From assembly GCA_007644065.1 (NCBI GenBank), contig VJWN01000014.1:620001-684000 (forward strand): a stretch of 64,000 nucleotides of DNA, in the 5' to 3' direction. This document shows positions 1 through 11,250 of the stretch, one piece after another; within the stretch, counting starts at the first letter, position 1, and each line of letters begins with the position of its first letter. The position numbers were made by a program, and so were the translations under genes. The stretch is from Margaritispora aquatica (lineage: Eukaryota; Ascomycota; Leotiomycetes; Helotiales; Discinellaceae). The notes under the pieces were generated by a model, which was not told where the DNA came from, ran no database searches, and saw nothing but the letters and a program-made list of their open reading frames with translations.

Positions 1-1106
1 GGGATGTTCGGTGAGCAATGGAATAAGGTATTGATACCATGCCCACAATATGCTTTGATTACACTGCAATTCTTGCTCTTCGCATGCTTTTCAATGATAT
101 TTCCATACTCTCTGAAGAGGGTACCTGGCTTGACACTCTTGATAGCCTCGTTAAGAGATTCTCGTGCGGCTTCAACCACACGAACTGCATCTGGATCAGC
201 TTTGGCCTTGTCACCAATGTAGTAGGTCTCGTTCAAGTCTCCATGATAGCCCCCATGGTATAGTGTAACATCGATGTTCAAAATATCACCATCAACAAGT
301 ACTCTTTGATCAGGGATTCCGTGACAGATGACTTCGTTGACCGATGTGCAGACTGATTTAGGGAACCCACTGTAGTTCAGTGGTGAGGGGTATGACTGCG
401 GCACATCAGTGGCTGGTTGACCTGCGCAATGGCGGTACTCACATTTCTCTCCAGACAAGCCTTGTGAACAATCTCATCGATATAATCTGTCGTAACACCA
501 GGTACCGCAGCCGCTGCCGCAATGTCCAAGACTTCTCTTCCTAACCTGCACACCGTCCTCATCGCTTCTTGTCCAGCCTTATCCAGTATGTCAATTTTCG
601 TCCTACCACGTAACGTATTCTCGCTCCTGGGAACTCCATCTTCTGAATAATCTGGGTGTTTTATTGACTTGGGTACAATCCTCTTCGCAGACAGAGGGTA
701 AACAGGTCGTAGGGGACCGGTGTATGGGAAAGTCGGGAACGGGTTGTACAAGCCACTATCTGGATCGGGTTCAGAAACAACCTTTGGAGTAATAAAGTTA
801 CTAAGAAAATTACCCTTTGATTTGTGCAATGTCTTATGCGTGCTCTGCCATATTGTTAGCACTGTAACAGAGCCTGGCGCAAACTTAATTTCAGGAGTTG
901 GAAATTGTAAGTCTCCCTGTCCCATTGTGGATCTGGGTCCGCTACGAAGATCAAAGACTCACCCAATTCCTCTTGAAGCAATCCTGCGAGCAGAAATAGC
1001 TGTCTTTTATGCTGAGTTTCAAACACGTTGGGCATTGCAGAGTTCCAGCATCGTTGTCGCAATCTGCCCCCATACATTTCGCCTTTTCGCCAGTCTCAGA
1101 GGCCAT
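1..1106 (-). CDS. MAP1: methionine aminopeptidase 1 (3' part beyond left edge)
   Basis: Cytosolic type-1 methionine aminopeptidase, which removes the initiator Met from nascent proteins. Exons seen: 1106-963, 844-443 and 395 to the edge; introns 962-845 (branch CTAAC) and 442-396 keep the frame. The N-terminus carries the MetAP1 zinc finger with Cys 11, 16, 25, 28, 39 and 43. The catalytic fold begins in exon 2 and continues in exon 3 with [20 protein letters not shown] and ICHGIPDQR. Metal-ligand Asp residues lie in ILNIDVT and HGDLNET, and the metal His in GHGINTLFH. The C-terminal catalytic part and the stop lie outside the window. It is divergent from BNA4. The family call is firm; the intron borders rest on consensus plus phase. 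Confidence 0.95.
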
Positions 1107-1571
1107 TTTAATCGTCGTAGAGGCTGTAAATTTGTCGCTATCTATCTAGAATCAGAATTAAAGACGACAAAAGTGTCGAAAGATTAATTCGGCGGCGATG
1201 TTTGTTTTATGGTGGGGCTGGCCATCCGATTTTTGTCAGCCTCGACTTGACCTGACCTGGTGTTTGGGGAAACCCACCTGAAGGATCGAAAGGGCGTGAG
1301 GCTGGTTCTAGAACGAAAGTGGCGTGGATTTAGCAGGAAGTGATCTGAGTTTCATCCACGAACAAGCACGAGCGGCAATTAAGGGAAGGTACCTTACCTA
1401 AGGTAGGTTGATTATATACAGTCACGTGTATATCATCGAGTCATTAAGGGAAGGGAAGGTAGCTTAGCCAAGGGGAGGTTAAGTCCATTCTCTTCTCTTC
1501 TCTTCACCTTGCAACACTTCTTCTTTCTTCTTTCACATAAGTTTTTCCCTACCCTTTCTAATTCAATAGCA
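1107..1571. promoter_or_regulatory. divergent promoter region MAP1/BNA4
   Basis: 465 bp between two start codons on opposite strands. It holds a palindrome at 1390-1405, a CACGTG core near 1423 and a pyrimidine-rich run (TTCTC repeats) at about 1488-1530 just upstream of BNA4, as is common in fungal promoters. No TATA box stands out. Confidence 0.5.
1390..1405. repeat. palindrome TACCTTA-CC-TAAGGTA
   Basis: Perfect 7-bp arms around a CC spacer. Related palindromes recur at 4457-4470, 40697-40714 and 44183-44202, always outside coding sequence. Confidence 0.7.
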
Positions 1572-3602
1572 ATGTCTAGTGATTCTAAGAAGCTTAAAGT
1601 CGTTGTCGTGGGAGGAGGTCCTGTCGGGGCTTTGGCGGCGCTCTATGCTGGAATGCGAGGTCATGATGTTGAGGTCTATGAGCTCCGAAATGGTATGTGG
1701 AACTTCTTTATAAATCCCTTTCTCAACTCTGCTCTGAAGATGTACTTCTCGACAAAATCCCACATGGAAAAAGTTTGGCGGGGCAGCTGTGTTGGAATGT
1801 TTTATGTCTGTCTCACACAGGTGCAGATTTCTTTCTTCCCTTTGTTCATTGGATATGTGTGGCAAGGTTACAGACATAGCACAAGTGCGCTATCCTGACC
1901 AAAGCTCACTCAAAGAGAAATCTGGAGAAGACAATACAGTTCTTCGTAAAGAATTTTGTATAAATTATTATTATGTCTTTGTATTGTGCAAGAGGGTTGG
2001 CTATTGAGATTTACTTAGCCTTCATGTTACCGCTCATATCTAATAGCGACTGGTGCATTTTCTGGCCATGAAAGTAAATTGAGAGGCATTGGATTCGTTA
2101 TTCCAATTTTCTTTGAGGCTGTGAGATAGCCGTATCATTAGGATTCCATACTTTCAATGTCGTTGCTCTAATGCTGAAATTAACCGGCTACCAGATCTCA
2201 GGGATCCAAACACGATCCCGCTCAACTTCACCAAATCCATCAATCTTGCATTGTCCGAACGAGGAATCAATGCAATGAGAAATTCTGGTCGTTCAGATCT
2301 TATTCAAAAAGTCTTGGATCAGACAATCCCAATGAGAGGACGTATGGTCCACGGCCGAAGCATAACTGGAGAGCTTACTGAGCAACCACAAGACTATGAT
2401 GCACATGGACGAGTATGTTATCTTTTCTCTCTCCCATGAAGTCCTATGAGGAAGAGATACTAATAAGTTAACAGGCAATATTTGCAGCCGATCGCGGCGC
2501 TCTAAATAAGATCCTCCTCGACGAACTCGAAGCCCTCCCAAATGTAAAATTCTTCTTCCTACACAAACTCATCAACGCCGACCTCAGATCCAAGAAAGCT
2601 TGGTTCGAAATCCACCAAGACGATGCCAGCGAGCCCAAATGGACGCCTCAAACCAAGTATCCCTTAGTCGAAGTATCCTTCGACCTCCTCATTGGCGCCG
2701 ATGGTGCACACTCAGCAGCCCGAAACCACCTGATGAAGTACGAGCGTCTAGACTACCAGCAAGAATACATCGATACTCTCTGGGTCGAACTAATAATCGA
2801 GCCAAACCAGGCCGCAACGCAGTCGTCGCCAGATTCAAAATGGGTCATGTCACCACACCATCTGCACATCTGGCCTGGCAAAGACTTCATGTTTATCGCC
2901 ATCGCCGGCACAGACGGCTCCTTCAGTTGCACGCTTTTCGCGCCCGCCGCGCACTTCCAACCCTTGGAATCCGATCCCTCAACCGTGCCCAAGTTTTTCG
3001 ACACTCACTTCCCTGGCGTGACATCCCTCATACCACCCGAGTCTCTCATAAACTCATTCAACACCAACCCACATCTCCCCTTAATCTCCATCAAAATGTC
3101 GCCCTATCACCACAAATCCGCAGCCGTGCTCCTCGGCGACGCTGCGCACGCCATGGTGCCCTTCTACGGCCAAGGCATGAACGCCGGCTTGGAGGATGTG
3201 TACACGCTCTTCACAGCCATCGACACGCACGAGTCCCTCGGCGAAGCGCTGGCTGCGTACTCGGAGCTGCGAAAGCCAGATGCGCATGCCATCAACGATT
3301 TGGCGCTGCAGAATTACACCGAAATGCGGAGCAGTGTCACGAGCAGGACGTATAAGATCCGCAAGTATCTCGAGGAGACGCTGAGTACATGGGTGCCGAG
3401 CCTGGGGTGGGAGACTAAGTACGCGAGGGTTAGTTTTGGTAATGAGCGGTACAGCGAGGTGGTGAGGAAGAGTGAGAGGCAGGGAAAGCTGTTACTGATT
3501 GGTTTGGTCGGTTTGATGGGTTTGCCGGTTATTGGTGGTGCTGTGGGACTGTGGTTGAAGTTACAAAAGCCGAATGCGGGGTTTAGATGGGCGAGGAGAT
3601 GA
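1572..3602 (+). CDS. BNA4: kynurenine 3-monooxygenase
   Basis: FAD- and NADPH-dependent hydroxylase converting L-kynurenine to 3-hydroxykynurenine in de novo NAD synthesis from tryptophan, anchored in the mitochondrial outer membrane. Exons 1572-1692, 2195-2412 and 2475-3602 give 488 residues, the usual length. Visible: the N-terminal Rossmann motif [14 protein letters not shown], the family signature [13 protein letters not shown], the RGRMVH segment, the second FAD motif [18 protein letters not shown] near residue 333, and a hydrophobic C-terminal anchor ([17 protein letters not shown]). Reading phase is kept across both introns (g|at joins to Asp at the first). Oddity: intron 1 is 502 bp, several times the local norm. 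An earlier TTG-initiated frame at 1509 is not needed. Confidence 0.95.
1693..2194 (+). other. unusually long intron 1 of BNA4
   Basis: 502-bp intron bounded by GTATGT and ACCAG. Joining exons 1 and 2 directly reproduces the expected contiguous enzyme sequence, so no extra coding exon is required inside. Contents are unremarkable AT-moderate sequence; no RNA gene was recognised. Confidence 0.75.
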
Positions 3603-4456
3603 GTTGATTGTTTGACTGAGAGGTATGTGTAGTTTCATATATAGCAGTATGAAAGCTCTACTCTTTGTTTATTATAATGGAATGTTGTATATCTCAGATT
3701 TGATTCATTCACACGCAAGATATCTAGTTCTAAATATAACTATAAGATCAATTTCCCTTGGTAGGTTATACGTAAACCTTGCATAGATAGCACGTTTTGA
3801 GAGTATATTAGATCTCTCCTCAATCTTACATCAAGTGTTTGGACCTTCTAGTCGAACAATCCTTCCTAAATAACAAAAAGCCATCCTCATATCCAATGGA
3901 TGGTAACCAGCAAGTCCTCACCAAAGCCAGTCAAGTCTGCGCGAACAAGGAATTCCGACTTATCCTCTCAGCCTCATTATCTTCTCCACAATCATCTCTG
4001 ACCTTTAATCGCTGGGGTCTTACTTACCAACTGGAAGTTCCTCATCTGCACTCGAATACCCATCTCGGGCGAAGAGTTGCCCTATTTTCCCACCGCTTCC
4101 TTTCCATGGCATCTATACACCCTCATATATTGGGCGTAAGCAATTGTGCTCATTATGCACAATCTGTCGAATTGCCAGTCCACGTAGACATATGAAGTGT
4201 GAGGACATCACCACCAACGCTGTGCGTTGTTTTGAAGTCAAATCATAGAAGGACAGTCCTTCTGCTCGGCTTTATTGCGATACGTAGAGAATTTCGGGTG
4301 GTTGGGAGCGATATCTGTAGGGTGGTGCTGTCTTGTTGATGGTCTCGCTGATATGCTAGCGCTAGGTTCCCCTCGACTTGTTGAAAGAAGAGAAGAAAGA
4401 GCCTACTAAGAGAGTCTAGGCCAGTATCATGAATTCCAGAAAAGTAAGTTCTGCCT

Positions 4457-4470
4457 ACCTACTTAGGTAA
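4457..4470. repeat. palindrome TACCTA-CT-TAGGTA
   Basis: 6-bp perfect arms with a CT spacer; shorter member of the palindrome set seen at 1390, 40697 and 44183. Confidence 0.6.
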
Positions 4471-5014
4471 TCTCCGGATTTTAAACCTCGAAATCAAAGA
4501 TCGTTACATGACTCGGCTTGAATACAACTTCTTGCTGGCATCTTGTTTTCCCATCTTTCGGCATATTACTCAAACTTGAGAGTACAGAGTTGAATCAAGG
4601 TATGCTTATTATCTTATTCAAAGCCAGCACTTCAATTTGTGATCAACGTTTAACCTATGTTAGTCGTACTTGCTACCTTTATTCTGTCACTGATCCTTGA
4701 GTCTAAGTTTTTTATGTAAATGGAAGGTATCTACTTAGTTGACCTCCTGACCTCTATAACGTACCTAACTACCGTCATAAGAATTGCTTTCGATGCCTCG
4801 AAGATTCTAAATCTTCTCCCATTAATACACAAGGAATTTAATTCATGACGCTAAAAACTTTGTAAAATTCAAGTTCTGAATTCCATCACGTGTTATGAAT
4901 AGATTCACTTTCAAAGCATAGCAGTCGAGAAGCTTAGGTAGGCTCATCAAAGTGGTTGTTAGTTTCAATTATATTTTAGGTTGCTTCGAGTCGCGAGTCT
5001 CTCAGCCGAAGTGG

Positions 5015-5022
5015 TATAAAAG
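5015..5022 (+). promoter_or_regulatory. TATA box of secreted cysteine-rich protein gene
   Basis: TATAAAAG about 165 bp upstream of the ATG at 5184, followed by a CA/CT-rich leader. A canonical TATA box is uncommon in front of the other genes here and suits a strongly regulated gene. Confidence 0.55.
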
Positions 5023-5183
5023 GACCTTTCTCAACCTCCACCAGGAAAGTTCAACCTCTACCACTACAACTCTCCGACGCTTCGCAACATCTCTTCCACC
5101 AACAACTTGAGCTCAGGTTTGGCTCTCCCATCAAATAGATCTACTTTCATATCCACAAGGAGAAATTTTCACCAGCATCCAAT

Positions 5184-6053
5184 ATGATGTTCAAGATCTT
5201 CCTCGCATTCCTAAGCTTGGTTCTAGCTGTTTTACCAGTTCTCGTAAGGATCCTAAAGCTCGTCGCAAATTTCGCAATATCTAACAGCTTTCGCAGGCAG
5301 ATAGAGCTGCAGCTTCAGTTTCCGTAGCTCTAGAACCGAAGGATGGCTTGAAGTACAAGGTGGTTCCAATGATCTTTAATGGTACTATTGGTACTATCGA
5401 GAACATCGAGATGAGTGGTTCAATTCAAGTGAGTCTTTCACTATCATATTAGTAATTTTTCAGCGAAACTGACGATTGAGCAGGAAATCATCGCAAAATT
5501 CAAGGCTGCCTATCCTGAATACAATACCAATATCAACCATGCATCGTCAAACAGCGCTTCGATCGAGACCGGAATTGAAGGCAGAACTGCTTTGAACAAG
5601 GTACATGAGGCAAGGGTCTTTATAAGATCTCGAAGCTAATACAAAAGCAGGAGGCTCCACGCTGTTGCCCAGTTGCTTCATGGAATTGGGAACCAGCCGG
5701 AACTCACTTCACCGGGGACAATATCCTCTACCTCCAGAAATACTCCGGCACTTGCGGGGTACCAGCCAGAGCTTGCGTCCGTGTTGCCTGTGAGTACTGC
5801 TCCGCAATCTTCTTGTGCAACGACGTGGGTCCAATTCTAATCATCCTCATATTCTGCGAATCTAATTTTCCAATAGAACTACTACGATATCGCTCCAAAC
5901 TGTGGTTACATTGCATCCTATGCTCAGGATATGGTTAACACCTGTGGTATCGTTAAGTGGAAGCATCGAGGCGATTCGACTTGCGGACAGCAGTTTGACA
6001 CTGACCACTACGATGTAATTGTTAGATCTGACTGTTCTAACGGTTGCGGTTAG
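5184..6053 (+). CDS. small secreted cysteine-rich protein
   Basis: Five exons, 5184-5243, 5297-5428, 5484-5600, 5651-5824 and 5877-6053, give 219 residues; all four introns are 48-55 bp and phase 0. The N-terminus is a classical signal peptide (MMFKIFLAFLSLVLAVLPVLA) with likely cleavage near residue 21. About 60 polar residues follow, then a C-terminal domain starting at RCCPVASWNWEPAGTHF that carries all 12 cysteines, probably six disulfides. No catalytic motif is recognised. A TATA box lies upstream. Small size, secretion and dense cysteines make an apoplastic or effector-like role possible, but this is inference; a structural secreted protein is equally possible. The second ATG (codon 2) could also be the start. 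Confidence 0.8.
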
Positions 6054-6406
6054 GTTGATCTTGGTGGCATTGGACATTGCATTGGGATTGGCAGTTAGGA
6101 TTGCAAGCACACAGTCACCATTTTGACATACTTGTGCTTGTGTAGAATAGAAAAAGCGAGACCTTGAGAGAAATAATTAACTCTTGGAGCACGTGTGATT
6201 AAGTGGCGTTAACCATATTCTTATACCATAGCAAAACCTTGCGAACTTCGACCAAAGTAACCAAATTCCGGAACAATTTATGTCCAAACACCACTGGAAC
6301 CTTTAACACACAGATGGTGGCTATACACGCTTATTAGCGAACTCAAACTTTGAACTCCTCATAGACAGCCAACCGTCCACAAATCCACCTTATATGACGG
6401 GAAAAC

Positions 6407-6949
6407 TTACGTCGGATTTCGATACCATTGCAATTCACATATATCAGACTGACCACAATCGCAACAATTATCAACCACCGCATAAGTAGGACTCAAGCCA
6501 TATACATGCCAGTCTTGCTTTGCAGGCGTTGCTAGGACTTGGGTGCAGAACCCACAGTAGGTGCCTGAGGTCGCAGGTGTCACGCCATTTGCTTCGCATT
6601 CTGTGGTGCATGGGCAGGCTCCTGATGTGGAGTTTCCCGTTGATGAAGGAAGAATGGATGATGTGGTGTAAGTTGAGGAGGTTAAGTTCAAGTCTGTGGT
6701 GAGCGTGGTGAGGCTTGTGAGCGTGGTAAATGTGATTCAGGTGGATGAGAGGAGTGATGTGCTGGAGGATACTGAGGTGCTTGAGGTTGAAGATAGTGTA
6801 GGCGATGAAGCTGGCCCAGTTGAGGTTGCGATGATTGTCGTGCTTCCTGTTGTGGAGTGAAGTGACACCAGTGAGTTCGAACAATCGATGAAAAGAGCGA
6901 AGCTCAAGAGAAGAGAAACCAGCACACGATCAAAGATGTGCGTGCTCAT
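6407..6949 (-). pseudogene. Ser/Thr-rich secreted protein with cysteine-rich tail, interrupted by in-frame TGA
   Basis: Two reading blocks on the minus strand, 6949-6737 and 6736-6407, are in the same frame and separated only by a TGA codon at 6739-6737. The first starts with a signal-peptide-like segment (RVLVSLLLSFALFIDC) and runs into Ser/Thr-rich sequence. The second continues Ser/Thr-rich, then has a cysteine-rich end (CPCTTECEANG, YCGFC, NCCDCGQSDIC). The shared composition on both sides of the stop argues for one gene. No good 3n-length intron removes the TGA; a weak GTCACT...ACAAG pair (153 nt) would. The TGA is followed by ATC, not the CTA context known for efficient readthrough. The last codons run into GTAAGT, so a further 3' exon is possible. 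Function unknown. Confidence 0.55.
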
Positions 6950-7794
6950 CTTTCTCCAAATAGTGCCGCTGAAAGGTGTATCTTTGAAGAATTACATACT
7001 GTACCAGTGGATGCCGTGGAATCTTATCATTTTAAGCTTGTCAAGAAAGCTTAGCTGTACGGGACGGGTCGAGTGAGGGGTAAAATCATGTTGTGTAACA
7101 TTGCTGAGAGTGAAGTTGAGATTTGCCGTCCAACCACATTGGGAGACATGCGTGTTATAGGAACTTAAGACGACATATTGGCTCAACAGGATATGATAAG
7201 AAACAATGTGCATGATGCTCAATGACAGAGAAGTATTCCCCCCTATTGATAAGCGAGCAGAAATATGGGTCATGATATATCAAGCCTTTCTGAACAATAA
7301 ACTCTCGAAGCTTGTCTCGATGTTATCGAAAGCCAAAACAGGATTCCACTCTGTCTTTCGTATTGTTTGCTATAGACATCAGGAGAATGCGTTCCGTTTA
7401 GCTATGCCCCTGGTATTGTCCAGTTGTGCATGCTTTTTTAAGAACAACATCCAGTTTAACGATTACAGTTTACAAAACCTCAGATGGCGTGATGAAAATC
7501 ACACATTTGCTTATCAGATAGATGATCAATTCGCGAAGTTCTGAAAAATTATCATCGAACAATACGGAAAGTCACCCACCTCATGTAATGGCAATGAAGT
7601 CATGTGATGGAGCTACGTCACCTCTCCATAACTCTCGAAACACGTGATGAAGACAAGTTCTACCTCAGATATGACATCGCAAGCTCGGCTTCAAATTTTA
7701 GAGCGACATTTTCATTAATCATCTGCATATATATATTGTATTATTTATTGACGACGCGCTTCGCTGGAGTCTTTGAATTTCATCAGTGTGCGTT
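6950..7794. other. divergent intergenic region
   Basis: About 845 bp between the interrupted secreted gene (-) and the HET gene (+). Short frames only (for example 7206-7544), without recognisable features. CACGTG occurs near 7639. Confidence 0.45.
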
Positions 7795-10055
7795 ATGTCT
7801 AATTTGTATCTGGACACGAGCTTAGGCGGGCTACGTCCACAGTCGCCGGACCTGAAGTCGCAACACGACGACCCTCTGCTAGAGACTCTCTGGAGATGCA
7901 AGAACTGTCAAGATTCTGTCCGAGAGTGTTGGGCGCCTTCGCCGTTGAGTAGTGAGATTGTACTAAACTCCAATTCCCTTCGCGAGTCTTTCGAGCTAGG
8001 ATGTCAGTTTTGTACCGTGATATATCTTGGCACCAGGCATTTTGAAGCTATGTTCCGTTGTCAAGACAAACAAACGGACCCGGGCTTTGAAAATATTACT
8101 GTCCAGTACACGAAGAACTCCAATTTGACTAGAGATCACAAGCTACGGCTTGAGTTTCGTGGCTTGGGAATGACACCAATACATTTACATTTATCTACCC
8201 GAGGTATGAGAAACTGCGTTATGATTTAGTGCTACTCTTGAGTCAAGCTAAATCATTTCATGTAGCGACTGTCAATCCTGTCAGAAGATTCTCCAGTAGC
8301 TATTTCAGTCATTCACATAATGCGTGTGTGGAGAGTGTCAAGGCTTTCTTAAAGAATTGCTTGGAAAACCACAAAGACTGCGAAGCATCTATCTCAAGTC
8401 CCTTACCAACCAGGATCTTGGACCTTTCAGGTGATCGAATCCAACTGGTTGATTCTGGAAATGAGCAAAATGACCGATATGTGGCACTAAGCCACTGCTG
8501 GGGGCTGATGAGCATCGCTACGACAACGACAACGAACGTGTCTTCTAGACGAGAAAACATCATGATGTCAGAACTTCCTAAAACCTTCCAAGACGCTGTT
8601 GAGTTAACACGTCGGCTCGATGTACAGTATTTATGGATTGACAGTCTATGCATAATTCAGGACAGTTCGGCAGATTGGGAGTTAGAATCTGGTAGGATGG
8701 CTTCGATCTACAAAAACTCTTACCTTACCATTGCTGCTTCACGTTCTTCGGACGGAAATGGCGGCTGTTTCGGGAGTTTGAGTAAGGCACCTTATACATG
8801 GCGAACCCGCTATGGCACTCTCCTACCAAAGTCAATGGCAACTTTCAAGGATATCTATCACAAAGATCTGTGGGAACCATTTGGTATCCTTGAACCCGAG
8901 GAAGAAGATAGCGATGAGCCAGAAAAGCACCCGCGGACACTTAAGAAAGAAATCAACAAGCCCGAAAAACGTTTCTGGATGCACATACTTCCAAATCATG
9001 ATATTATTGTTGACAATAATACAACAGACACTCGTAACGGAGCTAGCCATGGTCTTCCACTATTAACACGAGCTTGGTTCATGCAAGAAAGACTCCTTAG
9101 CCCAAGGGTGCTTCACTTCGGGTCAGCTGAGCTCTTTTGGGAATGCCGTTGCGGAATCGAATGTGAGTGTTCGCGAGGTACCCTCGAGGGTAACGAGTCT
9201 TTTGGCGCTCGAGGTTTCTATCTCTCCGTCCAGAAGAGATCTTTATCTGATCCTTTTAACGCCGACTGTAAGCAAGCGTGGCGAATGCTCATCGAGCAGT
9301 ACAGTCGTCTAAATCTTACCAGAGAGCGCGACCGACTACCTGCTCTGTCAGGAATAGCCTCAGAACAAAAGGGAAATTACTTGGCTGGAGTGATTTTGGA
9401 GCATTTCCCAGAATGTCTTTACTGGAGTCCAGGTATGAAAGACTACCAGCTCAACTATCGACCCTCATCGTATAGAGCCCCGAGTTTCTCCTGGGCATCT
9501 CTTGAAGGACCGATAGACTATCAAATCAGGAATCCGAGGCTCATTGCAGCACCTGGGGGTGTACATGCCTCTGTTGTTGGCTGGAGCTGCATTCCGGAAG
9601 GCCTAGATCCTAGAGGATGTGTTCGTGGTGGATATCTTGAGGTCAATGGATATGTAGCTGTTGCAACAGCTACAAAAATCAGCAGTTCTTCAACTGCCAC
9701 AATATGTGTACTCACTGCCCAAGGTATGAGTCAAGAATTTGTGCTAGATGTGCCCCTTGTGCTTTGTAAATCAGAACCGGCTGAAGTTGCTATTGGTGAT
9801 ACCATAACGCTTTTACTCTTGAGCTGCGATCAGAACCCTCGGTCTATCACGAAAAGATTTATCGTTGTGGCTCTAGCCTTGCGTGCTTCGCAAAGAGTTC
9901 TTGGTTCCTATGAGAGGGTGGGACTACTCTGGGACAATGAGCCATATTCTGAGCAAAGTCTTGGGGGTTTTGATCACTTCCCCAATCACAATCAAAGTAT
10001 ATTTGCTACAGCGCTCAAATGGTTTGAAGCTAAGCAAACTCTCAAAATCGTTTAA
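7795..10055 (+). CDS. HET-domain (heterokaryon incompatibility) protein
   Basis: Exons 7795-8203 and 8266-10055, joined through a 62-bp intron (cgag|GTATGA...TGTAG|cg), give 732 residues. The HET domain begins near residue 208 with the hallmark YVALSHCWG and continues through DVQYLWIDSLCIIQD and MASIYKNSYLTIAASRS; the third conserved part is TRAWFMQERLLSPRVLHFG. An N-terminal block has CKNC and a later C-x2-C, upstream of the domain as is common in these proteins. HET proteins act in allorecognition and programmed cell death after hyphal fusion and are typically numerous and variable in filamentous ascomycetes. Start chosen at the first ATG; an upstream GTG is in frame but unlikely. The partner locus cannot be inferred. 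Confidence 0.9.
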
Positions 10056-11250
10056 CAACCAAGCACAACCATAGCAGATCGATCTCATGTCTTAACTTGT
10101 TCGCGAGGCAAAACTCCAGACCTCTCGCACACTAAAGTGCGCTACATTTTCTTCTGCAGGAAATCTCCAAAGCAATAAATTTTCAGATTACCAAGACTTT
10201 TGAATTACCAACAGAAGCACTGTCTGGCAGCACACCATGGATGAAAACAAGGAAGAGCAAAAGCAACAAAGCTTTCCATCTCGTAATTGCTAATTTCTAA
10301 AATCCGAGCAAATATTTCCTGCTTTTTGGACATCCAATCTCTTTCAAGCAAATCACACGTTGATCTCACGAATCTGTCGCCAATGATATGTTTACAAAAG
10401 CCTTGAATAGGCTAGCGCGCAACAAGTCGGCACTCGCTTCAATATGCGTCTAAAACTTGCTACCTTCCATCACAACATACATAATAGATCATTTACTTCA
10501 GCAAGCAGTAATGTTTTACAAGATCAAACTGATGGAAATGGCAGCAATTACGGGAAAAGATTCCTATGTTGATTTAATCAAAAAAGAGTTGGTATCATAC
10601 CTCTCACTTTGTTTTTCTGGGCATGATCAGCAGCTTGAGTCAAGGTATCTATCTACGTTTCTGGTAAATCTCTTTTCAACCCACTCAATCCGTTTCTCAA
10701 AAGTGAAATCATTTTCTATCTGAAGAATTTTGTTAGTATGGCGAGTAGTTGATAATGATATATGCCATGAGAGCCTTGTAAATCCAAAAGCAAGAATGAT
10801 ATTTTCGAAAATATCGAAATATTGAGAATATTGAACACTACTTCTCAGTGACTTCATCCGTGTACTTTTATCAAACAAGCCCCCGTCTTCAGTGATGAAT
10901 CAGCAGAAATCTCAATTATTGAGTCCGCAGCTGCCAAGGCATTTATACCTCTTTGACACCACATGCCTGTTACCAGGGGGGGGGGGATACAACAGATTCG
11001 TACACCCTTGAATTTGTTCGTGAAGCAGAGTGTGTGAACAGACGAAGACGAAAAAAAAGAACTTGGCCAGATGTCAGATTTCAGCAGGATACAGCTGCAA
11101 AAACCAAAAATTTTGCGCCAAAAGAATGAAAGTTCGAGAATTATGTTAGAAGCCTACCATAACAATTAGATAGATGTTATACTCCAAAATCAATTTATTG
11201 AATGTTCTATAAATCGCATTTGGACTGCAGAAGTCATCAATGATCTTTGT
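10056..11250. other. intergenic region, no supported gene
   Basis: 1.2 kb between the HET gene and the 3' end of the gelsolin-like gene. An 88-codon frame at 10457-10723 begins at TTG and has an internal ATG at 10511, but lacks any recognisable feature. A run of about ten G residues lies near 10977. Confidence 0.45.

Larger units (their letters stand above)
3603..5183. other. intergenic region, no supported gene
   Basis: 1.58 kb. Only short, mostly TTG-initiated frames occur. It contains a TACCTA-CT-TAGGTA palindrome at 4457-4470, further CTACTTAGG-like pieces near 4735 and 4935, a CACGTG core near 4888, and the promoter of the next gene. Confidence 0.5.

Noticed and set aside
2600..3355. 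251-codon ORF inside BNA4 exon 3
   Set aside because: Alternate frame of the same strand, Arg/His-rich, overlapped by the conserved enzyme frame.
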